Positions 15,856 through 24,991 are shown, counted from the stretch's first letter. The stretch is DNA of 64,000 bases from Schauerella aestuarii (GCF_009866805.1 NZ_SIZW01000041.1:620001-684000), one strand, 5' to 3'. The notes: generated by a model not told the origin, from the sequence alone. A program made the numbers and translations.

Positions 15856-16380
15856 TCACTGCCCGATTCCGGTGAGCCCCGCCAGGCTGCCGCCCAACAA
15901 TAACCACAGCGGATGGATGCGCGTTTTGACGGCGAGTATCGCGCAGATCAGCGTGATGGTGCCCAGCCACCACGTATGCACCGAGGCTTCCGTGATGATG
16001 AAGCCGCTGGCCAGGAACAAGCCGGCCGTCACCGGCGCCAACGCGACCTGCACCAGGCGCCGCCACGGCTTGTGGCGAAACCGGTCCCAGGCGCTCAACG
16101 CCAGAATGGTCACGATGGTGGACGGCCCGAACTTGGCGATCGACGTAACGATGGCACCTTGCCAGCCCGCCACATGCCAGCCCACGAGCGTCACGATCAT
16201 CATGTTCGGCCCCGGCGCGGCTTGCCCCAGCGCGAACAACGCACTGAAGGTTTCGGCCGACATCCAGTGATGCACATCCACCACCTGCCGCTGCATTTCG
16301 GGCAGGATGGTGTTGCCCCCGCCGAAGGCCAGCAGCGAGAGTTGCGTGAAGATCAATGCCAGTGAGATCAGCACACTCAT
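15856..16380 (-). CDS. Chromate transporter, second half (short-chain ChrA)
   Basis: 174 residues, about six hydrophobic segments, with the CHR motif near the N-terminus (LLAFGGGNTILPEMQRQVV) and GQAAPGPNMM, the equivalents of the FGG and PGP signatures. Its ATG overlaps the stop of the upstream partner by one base (TGATG). Paired short CHR proteins insert with opposite topology and together form the equivalent of full-length ChrA, exporting chromate or moving related oxyanions. The 133-bp gap downstream (15723-15855) separates it from the convergent LysR gene. Confidence 0.88.
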   Translation of the reverse strand: MSVLISLALIFTQLSLLAFGGGNTILPEMQRQVVDVHHWMSAETFSALFALGQAAPGPNMMIVTLVGWHVAGWQGAIVTSIAKFGPSTIVTILALSAWDRFRHKPWRRLVQVALAPVTAGLFLASGFIITEASVHTWWLGTITLICAILAVKTRIHPLWLLLGGSLAGLTGIGQ

Positions 16381-16967
16381 CACAACCCCGACTTCCAGGT
16401 GACCAGTACGCTGAGCGGCGTGAGCACGAGCATGGTGGGCAACAGCGGCCACCGCAGGATGGCAATGGCCACGAAGCCCGCCACGACGATGCCCATCAGC
16501 GGCAGCTTGCGGCGCAGCGGCAGGGTAATCTTGATGGCCATGGATATCAGGAGTCCCGCTGCCGCGGCCGCCAGGCCTGCGAAGAAATGCTGGATGTGCG
16601 GATCGTGCTGGAAGCGGTCGTACACCGCGCCCAGGCTGATGACGATCAGCGACGGCGCCAGAATCAGGCCCATCAACGCGGCCAGCGCGCCGCTCACCCC
16701 GCGAAAGCGCATGCCGATCGCCACCGACATATTGATGATGTTGCCGCCCGGCAAAAATTGGCACAGGCCCAGCAGATCGGTGAACTCGGCATTGCTGAGC
16801 CAACGGCGCTTCTCGACCAGCGCGCGATGCGCCAGGGGCAGTGCGCCGCCGAAGGCCGTCACGCCAAGCATGAAAAAGCCGGCGAAGAGTTGCTTGCGGG
16901 TAGGTGGGTCGGCCAGCGGCGCGTCAGTGTCGTCGAGGGGAGAAGGTGCTGGAGCGGCGTGTCGCAT
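16380..16967 (-). CDS. Chromate transporter, first half (short-chain ChrA)
   Basis: 195 residues from ATG 16967-16965 (an upstream ATG at 17015 is possible; neither has a clear ribosome site). It carries the same CHR domain as its neighbour: LGVTAFGGALPLAHRALV, then LCQFLPGGNIINMSVAIG, where PGG replaces the usual PGP, and a string of hydrophobic helices. It is translationally coupled to the second half. No chrB regulator is adjacent. A physiological role other than chromate export, such as sulfate or another oxyanion, is possible for this family. Confidence 0.88.
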   Translation of the reverse strand: MRHAAPAPSPLDDTDAPLADPPTRKQLFAGFFMLGVTAFGGALPLAHRALVEKRRWLSNAEFTDLLGLCQFLPGGNIINMSVAIGMRFRGVSGALAALMGLILAPSLIVISLGAVYDRFQHDPHIQHFFAGLAAAAAGLLISMAIKITLPLRRKLPLMGIVVAGFVAIAILRWPLLPTMLVLTPLSVLVTWKSGL

Positions 16968-17207
16968 GCGATAAATCCGGCCGGAGTCTGAGGCGCCGCG
17001 GTGTCCGCAGCGCATGCAGATTACGCCTTAACCCGAAGGCTGTCTAACGGCCGGCTTGCAGGGCGTGCGCTGCGCTAAGATGATGCGCGGGTCAGCCCGA
17101 TTCGCGGGGCCGGCATGCTCGAGCGGCTCAGCCTGTTACGTGCTGCGCGAGCGGGCGACGGGTCTGCGTCAACTGGGGCCTGCCCCATACACCAGGGAGA
17201 AGATGCG

Positions 17208-17924
17208 ATGGATGAGGTGCGCGCGTTGGTATTCGACGTATTCGGCACGGTGGTCGATTGGCGCCGCGGCGTCACGCGCGACGCGACGGCCTTTCTGGCC
17301 CGCCACGGACGCGAGGACATCGATCCGGCCGCCTTCGCCGATGCCTGGCGGCAACGGTATCAGCCGGCGATGCAGGCGGTGCGCGACGGCGCGCGCCCGT
17401 TCGTGCGGCTGGACGTTCTGCACCGGGAAAATCTCGATGCCACGTTGCAGGATGTGGGCATCGACCCTCGCGCGATTCCCGAAAGCGACCTCATCGCGTT
17501 CAACCGCACGTGGCATCGCCTCGATCCCTGGCCTGATAGTGTGGAGGGGCTCACCCGCCTCAAGAAGCGCTATGTGATCGCGCCGCTATCCAACGGCAAT
17601 ATTTCTTTGATGCTCAATATGGCCAAACGCGGCGGGCTGCCGTGGGACGCCATTCTCGGCGCCGAAGTGGCGCAAGCCTACAAGCCGTCGCCCGAAGCCT
17701 ATCTGCGCACGGCCGACGTCCTCGATCTTGCGCCTGAGCAACTGATGATGGTGGCTGCGCACAACAACGATCTCGCGGCTGCGCGCCGCCAGGGCTTGCG
17801 CACCGCGTTCGTATTGCGGCCCGCCGAACACGGCCTTCAGCAAACGCGCGACCTCGCCCCGGAGCAGGACTGGGACGTGATCGCCTCCGACATGAACGAT
17901 CTCGCCCGCCGGCTCGGGCTCTGA
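17208..17924 (+). CDS. Haloacid dehalogenase, type II
   Basis: 238 residues from an ATG preceded by GGGAGA. The HAD nucleophile is D10 in LVFDVFGTVVDW, with T14 as the motif-I partner. Motif II is the Ser in LSNGN, motif III the Lys in KPSPEAY, and motif IV is AHNNDLAAAR, where L-2-haloacid dehalogenases typically have AHNYDL. The YQPAMQAV and RTWHRLDPWPD segments are typical of the type II cap. It would hydrolyse 2-haloalkanoates, although family members with other substrates exist. The DNA glycosylase gene follows after 6 bp, so the two are co-transcribed. Confidence 0.9.
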   Translation: MDEVRALVFDVFGTVVDWRRGVTRDATAFLARHGREDIDPAAFADAWRQRYQPAMQAVRDGARPFVRLDVLHRENLDATLQDVGIDPRAIPESDLIAFNRTWHRLDPWPDSVEGLTRLKKRYVIAPLSNGNISLMLNMAKRGGLPWDAILGAEVAQAYKPSPEAYLRTADVLDLAPEQLMMVAAHNNDLAAARRQGLRTAFVLRPAEHGLQQTRDLAPEQDWDVIASDMNDLARRLGL

Positions 17925-17930
17925 CGCGCG

Positions 17931-18443
17931 ATGTACGTCGTCGGTTTTCCGCCCGTCGTCGACGATCGCGCACGCGTGCTGGTGTTGGGCTCGATGCCGG
18001 GCGTGCGCTCGCTGGACGCCGATCAGTACTACGCCCATCCACGCAACGCATTCTGGCCGATCATGGGTGAAATTTTCGGCTTTGACGCCCAAACGGCCTA
18101 CGCCGTCCGGATCAAGGCGCTGCAGGCGGCCGGTGTGGCACTATGGGATGTGGTGGCGCGCTGCGATCGCCCCGGCAGCCTGGATGCGGCCATCGTGCGC
18201 GCAAGCATCGTCGCCAACGACATCGGCGGGTTGCTGACGCAATACCCGTCGATCGATCATGTGGTATTCAATGGGGGCGCAGCCGCCAGCCTTTATGCGC
18301 GTCATCTGCGGCCTGCGTTGTCGGCCGAATCCGGCGTACGCTACACCGCTTTGCCATCCACAAGTCCGGCGCACGCCGCCATGACACCGGCGGCCAAGGC
18401 GGTGGTATGGCAAGCCGCATTGACGGCGACTGGCTCGCCCTGA
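17931..18443 (+). CDS. Family 6 DNA glycosylase (hypoxanthine-DNA glycosylase)
   Basis: 170 residues. The motif GSMPGVRSLDADQYYAHPRN followed by FW is the family 6 uracil/hypoxanthine-DNA glycosylase signature, with the catalytic Asn in HPRN. The second loop is SPAHA near the C-terminus. Such enzymes excise deaminated adenine (hypoxanthine) from DNA and have little uracil activity. It sits 6 bp behind the dehalogenase gene, with no other repair genes adjacent. Confidence 0.88.
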   Translation: MYVVGFPPVVDDRARVLVLGSMPGVRSLDADQYYAHPRNAFWPIMGEIFGFDAQTAYAVRIKALQAAGVALWDVVARCDRPGSLDAAIVRASIVANDIGGLLTQYPSIDHVVFNGGAAASLYARHLRPALSAESGVRYTALPSTSPAHAAMTPAAKAVVWQAALTATGSP

Positions 18444-18527
18444 TGATTTTCGCAGTATCTTTCGGGTCGCGCGCACGGTGCACGCCGCTTGCGGGATGCC
18501 GCTAATGTCTTTCTTACGAACAGAGTC

Positions 18528-18821
18528 ATGAACAACGGTTTTTTCGAGTGGCTGGGCAGTGCGTTTGGCGAGGCGATACGCGCGGTCGTCGACACCTTGC
18601 GGTTTTTGTTGGGCGGCGTGGGCGAAGCGATCGGCGACTTTACGGGTGGCCTTGCGCGCGCGATGGGCATGAGCCCGTCCGTGTTCAACATTGCCTGGCT
18701 CATCCTGGGATTGATCCTGCTGTACGCCGCATTCAAGGCGTTCATCCAGCGCAGCATCATCGGCGGCATTTTCTGGCTCGTGTTGGCCGTGCTCGTTCTG
18801 GGTGGATTGATCGGCGGATGA
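18528..18821 (+). CDS. Small membrane protein of unknown function
   Basis: 97 residues from ATG 18528. A soluble amphipathic N-terminal half contains repeated small residues (LGSAFGEAIRAVVDTLRFLLGG), followed by two hydrophobic helices (about 52-70 and 74-95). I do not recognise the family. Its stop overlaps the start of the next gene as ATGA, so it is coupled to the DUF2784 protein. Confidence 0.7.
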   Translation: MNNGFFEWLGSAFGEAIRAVVDTLRFLLGGVGEAIGDFTGGLARAMGMSPSVFNIAWLILGLILLYAAFKAFIQRSIIGGIFWLVLAVLVLGGLIGG

Positions 18822-19198
18822 GTGCCTGGGCCGCCGATGGCGTGATGGTGATTCACGCCGCGTTCGTGCTGTTCGTGGCGGTGGGCGCGGCGCTCGTGGC
18901 CTGGCGCCCGGGCTGGGCGTGGTTGCATGTGCCGGCAGTCGCGTGGGGCGCCTGGATCACCCTGAGCGGCGGCATCTGCCCGCTCACGCCGTTGGAAAAT
19001 GCGCTGCGACTGGCGGCAGGGCAGGCGGGTTACGAAGAAGGGTTCATCGCCCACTATGCGCGCGTGCTGATCTATCCGCCCGGCCTGACGCGCCCGGTGC
19101 AGATCGGCATCGGCGTGGCCGCGATCGTGTTCAACGTGGGGCTTTACGCGTTGGCATGGCGCCGGCGGCAACGCCGCCGCGTGCCGGTCGCGCCCTGA
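18818..19198 (+). CDS. DUF2784 membrane protein
   Basis: 126 residues with four hydrophobic segments and the DUF2784 pattern: AADGVMVIHAAFVLFVAVG at the N-terminus, WLHVPAVAWGAWI, then CPLTPLENALR and EGFIAHYARVLIYPPGLT. The family's function is unknown; it is inner-membrane. It overlaps the preceding small membrane protein by 4 bp, suggesting a functional pair. The C-terminus is strongly basic (RRRQRRR). Confidence 0.85.
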   Translation: MSAWAADGVMVIHAAFVLFVAVGAALVAWRPGWAWLHVPAVAWGAWITLSGGICPLTPLENALRLAAGQAGYEEGFIAHYARVLIYPPGLTRPVQIGIGVAAIVFNVGLYALAWRRRQRRRVPVAP

Positions 19199-19221
19199 AG
19201 GCGCACGCCCCGATACGTGCT

Positions 19222-20211
19222 TTACCCCAGGTGCCGAGCCAGCGTGGCCGGATCGGTATTGGTGCCGCAGAGCAATACGCCTACCCGTTTGCCCGCCAGC
19301 GTATCGCGTAGCGGCCCCACGAGCGCGGCTGTAGCCGCTGCGCAGGCGGGTTCCACCGCGAGCTTGAGCTGATCGAACAGCAGCCGCATCGACGCACGAA
19401 TGGCATCGTCCGATACCTGCGTCAAGGCATCCACATGGCGGCGGCAGAGATCGTAGCTGTACTGCTCGGTATGAGGCGCCATCAGGCTATCGGCGATGCT
19501 CTGCATGGGTCCCATCTTGATGGGCCCATTCGCATCGAAGCTCTGTTGCATGGCGTTGGCGCCCACCGGCTCCACACCGTACACCTTGCAGGCCGGGTCG
19601 ATCATCTTGACCGCAGTGGCGATGCCCGCCATGAGGCCGCCACCGCCGATCGGCACGATGACCGCATCGAGTTGGCCCGCTTGGGCAAGCCATTCATGAC
19701 CCAGGGTGGCGGTGCCGAGCACTGTGCGGTAGCCATTGAACGGGTGCACGAAGAAGCGGCCCTCTTCACTTTCGATGCGACGCACTTCGGCAAACGCCGA
19801 TGCGCCGTCGTCGGCCAGAACGACCTCGGCGCCGTATTGATGGCAGAGCGCCACTCGCGCCGGACTGGCCGTCTTGATCATGACGACCTTGGCGGATACG
19901 CCCAGGCGCATTGCCGCGTACGCTACCGCCACCGCATGGTTCCCGGCCGACACGCACGTCACGCCGGCCGATTTTTGCGCCGGATTCAGCGCCAGGATGT
20001 TCGAGAAGGCGCCACGCGCCTTGAAGGTGCCGCTGGCTTGCAGCAGTTCGAACTTGAAGTTGATCCGCGTGCCGGCGACCGGCAGGAAGTCGTCGCGGTC
20101 CACCACAGGCGTTTCGCGTATCCATTGGCGCAGCACCTCGTGCTGTGCGGCGATCGCGGCGCGGTCGGCAATGGCGGGTTCGGCAGGAGGGGATCGGTGG
20201 GTTGTGGTCAT
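19222..20211 (-). CDS. Threonine/serine dehydratase-like PLP enzyme
   Basis: 329 residues of the fold-type II PLP family. The PLP lysine is K64 in SGTFKARGAF. The phosphate-binding loop is VPIGGGGLMAG, the substrate loop is SAGNHAVAVAYAA, and the C-terminus GVLLCGTNTDP closes the site. There is no ACT regulatory domain, so it is a catabolic, not a biosynthetic, threonine deaminase type. These enzymes dehydrate and deaminate beta-hydroxy amino acids via enamine intermediates. It is the last gene of a minus-strand operon whose first gene is a RidA, the enzyme that hydrolyses those enamines, which supports the assignment. Confidence 0.9.
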   Translation of the reverse strand: MTTTHRSPPAEPAIADRAAIAAQHEVLRQWIRETPVVDRDDFLPVAGTRINFKFELLQASGTFKARGAFSNILALNPAQKSAGVTCVSAGNHAVAVAYAAMRLGVSAKVVMIKTASPARVALCHQYGAEVVLADDGASAFAEVRRIESEEGRFFVHPFNGYRTVLGTATLGHEWLAQAGQLDAVIVPIGGGGLMAGIATAVKMIDPACKVYGVEPVGANAMQQSFDANGPIKMGPMQSIADSLMAPHTEQYSYDLCRRHVDALTQVSDDAIRASMRLLFDQLKLAVEPACAAATAALVGPLRDTLAGKRVGVLLCGTNTDPATLARHLG

Positions 20212-20230
20212 GGCGGAAATCCGTGTCGTG

Positions 20231-21517
20231 TCATCGCATGCCCAGGCGCTTGCGCACCCCGAAGATGGCCGCGATGCTGATGAGTGAGGCGAAGATCAGA
20301 TAGAAGCTCGGCGCAAGTTTGCTGCCCGTCGCATCGATCAGGCCCGTGATGATGAAAGGCGCAAACCCGCCGAAGATCGTGACGGCGATGTTGTAGGCGA
20401 GTGACATGCCGGTGGTGCGATTCTGCACCGGGAAGATTTCGGTGAGCAACGCGGGCAGGGCGCCGAAATAGCCCGACAGCAACACGCCAATCACGATCTG
20501 CACGCCGATCATGGTGCCGAAGGTGGGATGCGCGGCCACAATGGCGAACATGGGATAGATCAGGACGAGAAAAAGCAGCGCGGCCAGCAGCATCACGCCC
20601 GTGCGGCCGTGGCGGTCCGACCAGTGGCCGACGATGGGTGCGCAAATGAACTGCACCACCCCCGTGAGCAGGGTGGCGGTGAAGGCGGCCGACTGCGGGA
20701 TGCCGAGTTGCCTGACCGCGTACGTCGGCATGTAAAGCACGAGGTAAGTGGCCACCGTACCGAGCACTACGGTGCCGATGGCAAGAATGAGACGCGCGCG
20801 ATGATGCGAGAAGGTGTCGGCAAGAGGCGTCTTCGACGGTTCCGCAGCGAGAAACTCCGGCGTTTCGTCGATACGCGTACGGATGTAGTAGGCGACCGGG
20901 CCGATCAACAAGCCGAAGAAGAATGGCACCCGCCAGCCCCACGACAGCATCTGCTCCGGCGTGAGCCAATTGGTGAGCCCGGCGCCGAAGCCCGCTGCCA
21001 GCAACGTGGTCAGCCCTTGGCTGGCAACCTGCCAACTGGCGTAGAAGCCCCGCCGCTTGGGTGCATGCTCGGCGAGGAACGCCGTGGCACTGCCGAATTC
21101 CCCGCCGGCCGAGAACCCCTGGATCATCCGCGCCAGGACGATCCCGATCGGCGCCCATACCCCGATCGCCGCATACGTGGGCATCACGGCGATGAGCAGG
21201 GTGCCCACCATCATCAGCAGGATCGATACGGTGAGCGCGGCACGCCGTCCCACACGATCGGCATAGATGCCGAGCACCAGGGCGCCCAGCGGTCGCATGA
21301 AGAACGACACACCGAACGTGCCGAGCGTGAGCAGCAGCGAGATCGAGTCGCTGCCGCTGGGGAAAAACAGTTTGGCGATGGTGACGGCGAAAAAGCCGTA
21401 GACCACGAGGTCGAACCACTCGAGCGCATTGCCGATCGAGGCGGCAATGATGATGCGCCAGGCGGCAGGGGGCGTCTCGTCGCGCGCGGATGCATGCGGG
21501 GTGGTGAAGGTAGACAT
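20231..21517 (-). CDS. MFS transporter, metabolite:H+ symporter family
   Basis: 428 residues from ATG 21517-21515, with twelve predicted helices. MHS features are present: ASIGNALEWFDLVVYGFFA at helix 1, RPLGALVLGIYADRVGRR between helices 2 and 3, and GFSAGGEFGSA further on, as in ShiA/ProP/KgtP relatives. It would import an organic acid or zwitterionic amino-acid derivative with protons. It lies between the ArgE-like deacylase gene and the PLP lyase gene, so its substrate is probably the N-substituted amino acid degraded by them. Confidence 0.92.
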   Translation of the reverse strand: MSTFTTPHASARDETPPAAWRIIIAASIGNALEWFDLVVYGFFAVTIAKLFFPSGSDSISLLLTLGTFGVSFFMRPLGALVLGIYADRVGRRAALTVSILLMMVGTLLIAVMPTYAAIGVWAPIGIVLARMIQGFSAGGEFGSATAFLAEHAPKRRGFYASWQVASQGLTTLLAAGFGAGLTNWLTPEQMLSWGWRVPFFFGLLIGPVAYYIRTRIDETPEFLAAEPSKTPLADTFSHHRARLILAIGTVVLGTVATYLVLYMPTYAVRQLGIPQSAAFTATLLTGVVQFICAPIVGHWSDRHGRTGVMLLAALLFLVLIYPMFAIVAAHPTFGTMIGVQIVIGVLLSGYFGALPALLTEIFPVQNRTTGMSLAYNIAVTIFGGFAPFIITGLIDATGSKLAPSFYLIFASLISIAAIFGVRKRLGMR

Positions 21518-21572
21518 GGTCGAAGATCCAGGATGGGCGAACACGACCGTGCGGCAGTACGCCGCAAGGGGA

Positions 21573-22763
21573 CTATTGAGAGATGCTGCGAATCATTTTG
21601 CCGAGGAACGCCTCGCACTGCGCGATCTGCGCCGTGGTCACGAACTCGTTGGGCTTGTGTGCCTGTTCGATATCGCCCGGGCCGCAAATGACGGAGGCGA
21701 TGCCGGCGCGCTGGAATTGTCCGGCCTCCGTGCCGTACGCCACCTTGCGACGCGCGTTATCGGCGCTCAATGCCCGCACGAGCTGTGTGATCGCGGCCTG
21801 CTCGGATGCGTCCAGCGCCGGCGCGATCGACATCTTCGTCAGATCGATCGCGGCCCCCGGATGCACGGCGCGCATGCGCGGCAGCAGCGTCTCGTTGGCG
21901 TAGGCGTGTATGCGATCGAAGAAACGTGCCGGGTCGGTGCCCGGCAGATTGCGGTGCTCGAAATCGAAGCGGCAATCCTCGGGAATCGTATTCAATGCAA
22001 TGCCGCCCTGGATCGTGCCGGTTTGCGCGGTGCTGAACGGCACATCGAACGCCTCATCGAAAGGGCCACGTGCACGCATTTCTTCGGCGAGATCCTGGAT
22101 GAAGCAAATGAGCCTGGCCGCATATTCGATGGCGTTGACACCTTTGGGTGTGAGCGAAGAGTGGGCGGCATGCCCTTTCACACAGCAGCGGAACGTATTG
22201 ATGCCCTTGTGCGCCACGATGACGCGCATGGACGTGGGTTCACCCACGATGCAGCTGTCGGGGCGAATGCCGCGCGCCTGCAGGTCGGCCAGCATGACCG
22301 GTGCGCCGACGCAGCCCAGTTCCTCGTCGTACGACAGGGCGAAGTGGATGGGCTGCGTGAGGCGTGCCTGTTGCATTTGCGGCAAAAGCGCGAGGGCCGT
22401 GCCGACGAACCCCTTCATATCGCACGTGCCTCGGCCGAACAATTTGCCGTCGCGCACTTCCGGCGTAAACGGATCGGCATCCCACGGCTGCCCGTCGACC
22501 GGCACCACATCCGTGTGGCCGGACAGCACGATGCCGCCCTGGGTCGTGCCGTCCGCAGCAGGAACCGTTGCGAACAGATTCGCCTTCGTGCCGGTGGCAT
22601 CGTGGCTGAGCAAGGCGTCGATGCCGGCGCGTTTGAGGTCGTCGCGCACCATCTCGATCAAACCGAGGTTCGAGTGCCGGCTGGTCGTGTCGATCGCGAC
22701 CAGCCGTTTGATCCACGCAATGGCCGGCGTATCGGCGAGGGCAGGTGACGCAGCGGTGCTCAT
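21573..22763 (-). CDS. ArgE-like acetylornithine deacetylase family hydrolase
   Basis: 396 residues. M20A signatures are SGHTDVVPVDGQPW (metal His, catalytic Asp), GRGTCDMKG (bridging Asp), YDEELGCVGA (catalytic Glu) and a late His in EQAHKPNEF. It matches acetylornithine deacetylase closely along its length. In this setting, an operon of RidA, MHS transporter and PLP lyase, it more likely removes an N-acyl group from an imported amino acid than makes arginine. It overlaps the RidA stop by 4 bp (ATGA). Confidence 0.88.
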   Translation of the reverse strand: MSTAASPALADTPAIAWIKRLVAIDTTSRHSNLGLIEMVRDDLKRAGIDALLSHDATGTKANLFATVPAADGTTQGGIVLSGHTDVVPVDGQPWDADPFTPEVRDGKLFGRGTCDMKGFVGTALALLPQMQQARLTQPIHFALSYDEELGCVGAPVMLADLQARGIRPDSCIVGEPTSMRVIVAHKGINTFRCCVKGHAAHSSLTPKGVNAIEYAARLICFIQDLAEEMRARGPFDEAFDVPFSTAQTGTIQGGIALNTIPEDCRFDFEHRNLPGTDPARFFDRIHAYANETLLPRMRAVHPGAAIDLTKMSIAPALDASEQAAITQLVRALSADNARRKVAYGTEAGQFQRAGIASVICGPGDIEQAHKPNEFVTTAQIAQCEAFLGKMIRSISQ

Positions 22764-23155
22764 GGTGCGATGTCCTTGCACAGTGCAATGGCTTCGATTT
22801 CGACGAGGGCGCCGGGAATCATCAGGTCTGCGCGCACGGTGGACCGTGCGGGCAGGGGCCCGCCGTCGAAAAAGGCCTTATAGGCGTCGTTGAACGCGGG
22901 AAAATCCTCGACGCGCGTCAGCCAGACGGTGGTCTTGGCCACGTCGCTCAAACTCAGCCCCACCGTCCTGAGATGATCGCCGATATAGGTCAGGCACGTG
23001 CGCGTCTGCTCGCCGACGTCCTTGCCGACGATATCGAACGCAGGTCCCAATGCCATCTGACCTGAGACAAACATCAGGTCGCCGGCGCGTCGGCATACCG
23101 AAAAATGCGGCCGCAGGCCGGTGCGCGGATTGACCGAGGGGGGAACGCCTTGCAT
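22760..23155 (-). CDS. RidA family enamine/imine deaminase
   Basis: 131 residues with the Rid fold: LMFVSGQMALGP, the helix TRTCLTYIGDHLRTVGLSL, and the active-site Arg in PARSTVRADLMIPGALVEIEAIA. RidA hydrolyses reactive 2-aminoacrylate-type enamines released by serine/threonine dehydratases. It is the promoter-proximal gene of the operon ending in a dehydratase-like enzyme, and it overlaps the deacylase start. The divergent AraC gene begins about 200 bp away and probably controls the shared region 23156-23372. Confidence 0.9.
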   Translation of the reverse strand: MQGVPPSVNPRTGLRPHFSVCRRAGDLMFVSGQMALGPAFDIVGKDVGEQTRTCLTYIGDHLRTVGLSLSDVAKTTVWLTRVEDFPAFNDAYKAFFDGGPLPARSTVRADLMIPGALVEIEAIALCKDIAP

Positions 23156-23372
23156 CGCACAGCTCCTGAGTGGGTTAGCGCAGAGCTTATGCCTGGCGGC
23201 TGCGGCACACTTATGCGCGCCGGTACGATTTGTTTGCGCATCCGGCAGCGCGCCCAGGGTGGTGGCGGAGCTTAGGGGTTAACCCGCGAGGCGTTGATGC
23301 CACGCGGGTTCGTCTTGACGAAATCGGCACCCGGCCTTTAACGTGGCCGTCGTTATCAGCGGCGACGCAAGA

Positions 23373-24359
23373 ATGGAGGCGGCCGTGCAACGTATTCCGG
23401 GTCAGGGCCTGCATGCCTATGTGCCCCATTCGTTCGAGGTGGTGGACATCGCGCCTGTGGGCGCCGCGTGCTTCATTGCCACCCGGCCTACTGCGCCCGG
23501 CATTCAAGGCTTTCGCGATACGTTGATTCTGGCCGATGGTCTGTCGGCCAGCTGGGCCGACGTCACGCGCGATCACGCGCTGGAAGAACACTACGACTGC
23601 AGCGGCGCGCTCAAGATCCACCTGCGGGTGGCCGGCCGCTCGGGCGTCACGGATGGCGGCCAACCGGCGCACGATGTGGCAGCGCTGTCGTGCAGTGCGC
23701 TGGCGCAACCGCGTGGCGCGCGCAAGATCGAGATCTTCCGCGGGGGCGAACGCGAGCGTTCGGTCACCGTATCGTGTTCGCGTGATTACCTGATCGATGA
23801 ACTGGGTATCGATGCGCAGCGATACGACGGTGCCCTGCGTCATTTTCTCGATGGAGAGCCCTTGGGGTTCACGCTGTTTCGAACCACGTTGGGCGATGCG
23901 TTGTTGCAGGCCGCACAAACGTACTTCGAGCCGTGCAGCAATGTCTTCAGCCGCAGACTGCGATTGCAGTCCTGCACGCACGATATCGTGCGCGTTTTCT
24001 TCGAGCGGATGGGTGGTCAGGTGTCGGCGCCGTCTACGGTCTCGTTGCGTGACCGCGAAACGGTCGCGCGCGTGATCGCCCGTCTGGCACAAGGTGAGGG
24101 GAGCCGCCCGCGCAGTGTGAAGCAGCTTGCCGCACAAGCCGGGATGAGCGAGTCGAAATTCACCCGCACCTTCAAGGCAGTGCAGGGCTCGACGACCACG
24201 GCATATCTACAGCAGTTGCGTATGGAACGGGCGATGGTCTTGATTCGAAGCGGCCGATTGCCGATCACGCAGATTGCGCTTGAGGTGGGCTACGATCATC
24301 CCGCCAATTTCTCGACTGCCTTTCGGCGTCACTTCGGCGTCGCGCCGCGCGATGTGTAA
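23373..24359 (+). CDS. AraC-family transcriptional regulator
   Basis: 328 residues from ATG 23373 (GTG at 23343 is an in-frame alternative; neither ribosome site is strong). The C-terminal ~100 residues hold the two helix-turn-helices: VKQLAAQAGMSESKFTRTFK, and ITQIALEVGYDHPANFSTAF with the usual RRHFGVAPRD. The N-terminal two thirds would bind an effector. It is divergent from the ridA-argE-MFS-dehydratase operon and is its likely activator. Confidence 0.9.
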   Translation: MEAAVQRIPGQGLHAYVPHSFEVVDIAPVGAACFIATRPTAPGIQGFRDTLILADGLSASWADVTRDHALEEHYDCSGALKIHLRVAGRSGVTDGGQPAHDVAALSCSALAQPRGARKIEIFRGGERERSVTVSCSRDYLIDELGIDAQRYDGALRHFLDGEPLGFTLFRTTLGDALLQAAQTYFEPCSNVFSRRLRLQSCTHDIVRVFFERMGGQVSAPSTVSLRDRETVARVIARLAQGEGSRPRSVKQLAAQAGMSESKFTRTFKAVQGSTTTAYLQQLRMERAMVLIRSGRLPITQIALEVGYDHPANFSTAFRRHFGVAPRDV

Positions 24360-24374
24360 TGGCGCGCCGCGGCC

Positions 24375-24974
24375 TTACAGGGAAGTCGCGGCACGAGCCG
24401 CTTGATCGTACGCGCCTGACAGCGTACGCAGCAGTTTGGCCATCTGGCCGATCTCGGTATTCATTTCGCTGCCCAGATTGTTGAGCAAACAGGCCTCGCG
24501 CACTTCACGATATTGCGCGACGAGTTCTTCGCCTTTTCTGGACGGGCTGTAGAACACTTCCTTGCCTACCTTCTCGGTTTGCACGAGCTTTGACGCGACC
24601 AATTTTTTCAACGAATAGGCCACCACGTGCGCGTCTTCGTAGTTGAGTACGAAGCAGATATCGGCGAGTTTTTTATTGCGTGCGCGATGGTTCACATGGT
24701 GCAGCATCAACACATCGGTGATTGTAAGTTCGACGTTGCCGGCGGCCGCCATGCAGCGCACGCACCAGCGCGAAAACGCGTTCCATGCCACGATCAACGC
24801 GAACTCAAATTCCGACGATTCGCGGCTGCGGGGCGACACCAAATGCGACGACGACACGATCCCCAAACTGCGTGTGGGCCGCTTGCGCGCGACCGGTGCG
24901 CGCGCCGGTTTGGTGCGCGACGGCACGGCTCTGGTGCGGGCGGGTTTGAGAGGATCTGTGGTGTGTCTCGTCAT
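24375..24974 (-). CDS. MarR-type winged-helix regulator
   Basis: 199 residues from ATG 24974-24972 (24989 is also possible). A basic, disordered Arg/Pro/Thr-rich N-tail of about 45 residues precedes a MarR-like core: AWNAFSRWCVRCMAAAG, the winged helix ITDVLMLHHVNHRARNKKLADICFVL and LVQTEKVGKEVFYSPSRKG. It is divergent from an orphan TRAP receptor gene, and a 32-bp dyad (24992-25023) lies right between them, so it probably represses both. Family members of this type often respond to aromatic or dicarboxylic acids. Confidence 0.85.
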   Translation of the reverse strand: MTRHTTDPLKPARTRAVPSRTKPARAPVARKRPTRSLGIVSSSHLVSPRSRESSEFEFALIVAWNAFSRWCVRCMAAAGNVELTITDVLMLHHVNHRARNKKLADICFVLNYEDAHVVAYSLKKLVASKLVQTEKVGKEVFYSPSRKGEELVAQYREVREACLLNNLGSEMNTEIGQMAKLLRTLSGAYDQAARAATSL

Positions 24975-24991
24975 AGTAGTAACCCGCATTA

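Noticed and set aside
21573-22763. Calling the M20 hydrolase a biosynthetic argE
   Set aside because: Sequence motifs fit acetylornithine deacetylase, but the operon with RidA, an MHS importer and a PLP dehydratase points to catabolism, so no gene symbol was given.
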